A stretch of DNA of 24,873 nt from an uncultured Alistipes sp. (GTDB taxonomy: Bacteria > Bacteroidota > Bacteroidia > Bacteroidales > Rikenellaceae): positions 1-24,873 of the forward strand of contig CAUDHE010000032.1 of assembly GCA_958449275.1 (NCBI GenBank), written 5' to 3'. Made by a program: the position numbers and the translations under genes. Below, piece after piece: positions 23,253-24,873 of the stretch; positions within the stretch are counted from its first letter, which is position 1, and every line of letters begins with the position of its first letter. The notes under the pieces were generated by a model. The model was given only the letters and a program-made list of their open reading frames with translations. It ran no database searches and was not told the DNA's origin.

Positions 23253-24873
23253 TTATTCTGGCAGCAGTTTACACAGCACCGGATCGTTCTTGATTCGTTC
23301 CAGCTCTTCGGCAACAATCTGGCTCGTCTCGGCCTTGATTCGTTCGTAGTTCTCCTGCACGACCTCTTTCATGCGGTCGATTCCGTCCTCGTCCGTGAAG
23401 TCGGTGATAAGAGGTATTTTTTGGTATCGGGCCGTTTCGGCCTTGATTTTAGCACTATCCACGACAATCTCGGCATGGAAAATCTTCTGGTCGATACGTT
23501 CGTCGAAGTTGTCCGCCACAGCTCCGACGAACATGCCCTGCGTGAGCGTCGAGATCTTCGACTGCGGGATGAGGCTGTCCATCTGTGTCGATATGGAGGT
23601 GGAGGTATCGTTGCGGTTGATGGTCATCGACTGACGTTTCTGCAAGACCTTTCCGAAGCGTTCGGATAGCGTCTTGGCCGTTTCGCCCACTACCTGCCCG
23701 GAGAAGATGTTGCCTACGGTGTTCATCACCACGGCAGCCTCTTTGTCGCCGTAGTCGCGCTTGAGTTGCGAGAAGTCCTGAAATCCGAGGAGCGTGGCGA
23801 CCTTGTTCGAGCGCGCCGTGGCGATGAGGTTGTCCAACCCCTTGAAATAGATCGTCGGCAGCTCGTCGATGATGATGGACGATTTGAGTTGTCCTTTCTT
23901 GTTGACGAGTTTCACGATGCGGCTGTTGTAGAGGCCGAGTGCCGCGCCGTAGATGTTCTGACGGTCGGGGTTATTGCCCACGACCAATACTTTCGGGTCG
24001 TCGGGGTTGTTTATGTCGAGCGTGAACTCGTCGCCCGACATGACCCAGTAGAGTTGCGGTGAAATCATGCGCGAAAGCGGAATCTTGGCCGAGGCGATCT
24101 GTCCCTGCAACTGGTCTTGCGCTCCGCCGAGCCATGCGTCCATAAATGGCGAGAGGTAGTTTTCGAGTTCGGGGTACGACGTCAGAATCGGAAAAATATT
24201 CTCGTAGCGTTTGTTCAGGAACTCCACGGCGTGCGGGAACGTGCAGTATCGGCCTCCTTTGTAAATCCGCAAGTACCAGATGATCGCCGCAAAGAGAATG
24301 ATGGGCGATTCGACGAAGAAGTCGCCTTGTTTCTGTACCCACGTGCGATTGAGGTTGAGCATAATCGTGTAGGCGGATTCGTAAGCGTCGGATATGTCGG
24401 TCATGAAGTCGGGATTGATCGGGTTGCAGCGATGCGAACGGCGTGGATCGTCGAAGTTGATGACGTAGAACGTCGGCACTTTCTTGTACCCGCCTTGATT
24501 GTTCAAGAGATGGTTGTAGGCTATCTCCGACAGGTCGGGGAATTTGAAGTCGTATAGATACATGGCAAAACCTTTTTCGATCTGCTGCTTGATGAATTGA
24601 TTGACGACGGCATAGCTCTTTCCGCTGCCCGGCGTTCCGAGTACGATTGCCGCACGGAACGGGTTCACGACGTTGATCCACCCCTCGTTCCATCGCTTGC
24701 GGTAGTAGAAGCGCGTGCGCAGGTTTACCGAGTATTCGTTGGTCAAGAGGCGCGTCTCCTGCTGGAACGATTCGTTCTCGGTGTTGAACACGTCGTCCAT
24801 CAGGTTGGTTTTCAGCAGACGGGACATCCATACGCCGCCCATGAGCAGGCAGATGTATCCGACCGATACGGTC
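23253..24873 (-). CDS. mobC: Type IV coupling protein MobC/TraG, 5' end outside window
   Basis: The frame is open to the window edge: upstream of an internal Met at 24842 the codons still read a hydrophobic segment (SVGYICLLMGGVW), most likely the last N-terminal membrane helix. The visible part is about 540 residues of a family usually near 670. It has Walker A VLGTPGSGKSYAVV and Walker B SSIIIDELPTIYF, with the conserved YLYDFKFPDLSEIAYNHL between them. This is the VirD4/TraG-type ATPase that brings the relaxosome to the conjugation channel; Bacteroides elements call it MobC. The remaining mob and tra genes would be expected beyond the right edge. The gene ends at a strong terminator, so the AT-rich radical SAM cargo beyond is separately transcribed. 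Confidence 0.92.
   Translation of the reverse strand, partial: TVSVGYICLLMGGVWMSRLLKTNLMDDVFNTENESFQQETRLLTNEYSVNLRTRFYYRKRWNEGWINVVNPFRAAIVLGTPGSGKSYAVVNQFIKQQIEKGFAMYLYDFKFPDLSEIAYNHLLNNQGGYKKVPTFYVINFDDPRRSHRCNPINPDFMTDISDAYESAYTIMLNLNRTWVQKQGDFFVESPIILFAAIIWYLRIYKGGRYCTFPHAVEFLNKRYENIFPILTSYPELENYLSPFMDAWLGGAQDQLQGQIASAKIPLSRMISPQLYWVMSGDEFTLDINNPDDPKVLVVGNNPDRQNIYGAALGLYNSRIVKLVNKKGQLKSSIIIDELPTIYFKGLDNLIATARSNKVATLLGFQDFSQLKRDYGDKEAAVVMNTVGNIFSGQVVGETAKTLSERFGKVLQKRQSMTINRNDTSTSISTQMDSLIPQSKISTLTQGMFVGAVADNFDERIDQKIFHAEIVVDSAKIKAETARYQKIPLITDFTDEDGIDRMKEVVQENYERIKAETSQIVAEELERIKNDPVLCKLLPE

Noticed and set aside
23971..24831. A 286-residue minus-strand frame overlapping mobC
   Set aside because: It is an alternative frame of the coupling-protein gene with Arg-rich, low-complexity translation and no motif.
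1..24873. CRISPR arrays, tRNA or rRNA genes, insertion sequences
   Set aside because: No regularly spaced repeats, cloverleaf, rRNA-like segment, transposase gene or IS ends were recognised by eye; a tRNAscan/ISfinder run would settle this.

Overview
The window looks like part of an integrative conjugative element (CTnDOT-like ICE family) in a Bacteroidales bacterium. The evidence is an RteC-type regulator, a MobC/TraG coupling protein, an Exc-like type IA topoisomerase, the DUF1896 and DUF4099/DUF3945 proteins that usually travel with it, a giant methylase-helicase, and Bacteroidetes-type promoters (TAnnTTTG at -7). The high GC of the backbone genes and of the outer-membrane gene at the left would suit a Rikenellaceae/Alistipes-like host, but the genus is a guess. 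No integrase, attachment site, oriT, tRNA or rRNA was found.

Layout. (1) 33-4072, plus strand: a GC-rich outer-membrane beta-barrel gene, then an AT-rich peptide natural-product (RiPP) unit made of an 85-aa double-Gly, Cys-rich precursor, a hairpin, and a radical SAM/SPASM maturase. (2) 4246-6641, plus strand: RteC regulator, two small excisionase-like helix-turn-helix (HTH) proteins, and a ParD/ParE toxin-antitoxin pair with its own promoter and terminator. (3) 6760-9426, minus strand: an AT-rich membrane KAP-type P-loop ATPase, a possible defence or exclusion gene. (4) 9562-19822, minus strand: the ICE DNA-processing operon in transcription order DUF4099/DUF3945 protein, small membrane protein, topoisomerase, DUF1896 protein, methylase-helicase. 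(5) 20109-21237, minus strand: a tightly overlapping three-gene operon of an XRE regulator, a DUF3990 (ADP-ribosyltransferase-like) protein and a small partner, a likely toxin-antitoxin system. (6) 21456-23036, minus strand: a second, AT-rich radical SAM/SPASM maturase. Its 3' end overlaps a previously unlisted 32-aa ORF with a CPSC motif and a perfect Shine-Dalgarno sequence. (7) 23253-24873, minus strand: the coupling protein MobC/TraG, cut by the window edge.

The backbone genes serve excision, DNA processing and transfer. Between them sit cargo modules, several of them clearly AT-rich and most closed by their own intrinsic terminator: two unrelated radical-SAM peptide systems, two toxin-antitoxin-like systems and a KAP ATPase. 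The best candidates for something undescribed are the 32-aa CPSC peptide with its maturase, the Cys-rich double-Gly precursor with its maturase, and a nested inverted repeat at 15880-15960 whose outer arm recurs just upstream of the topoisomerase gene.
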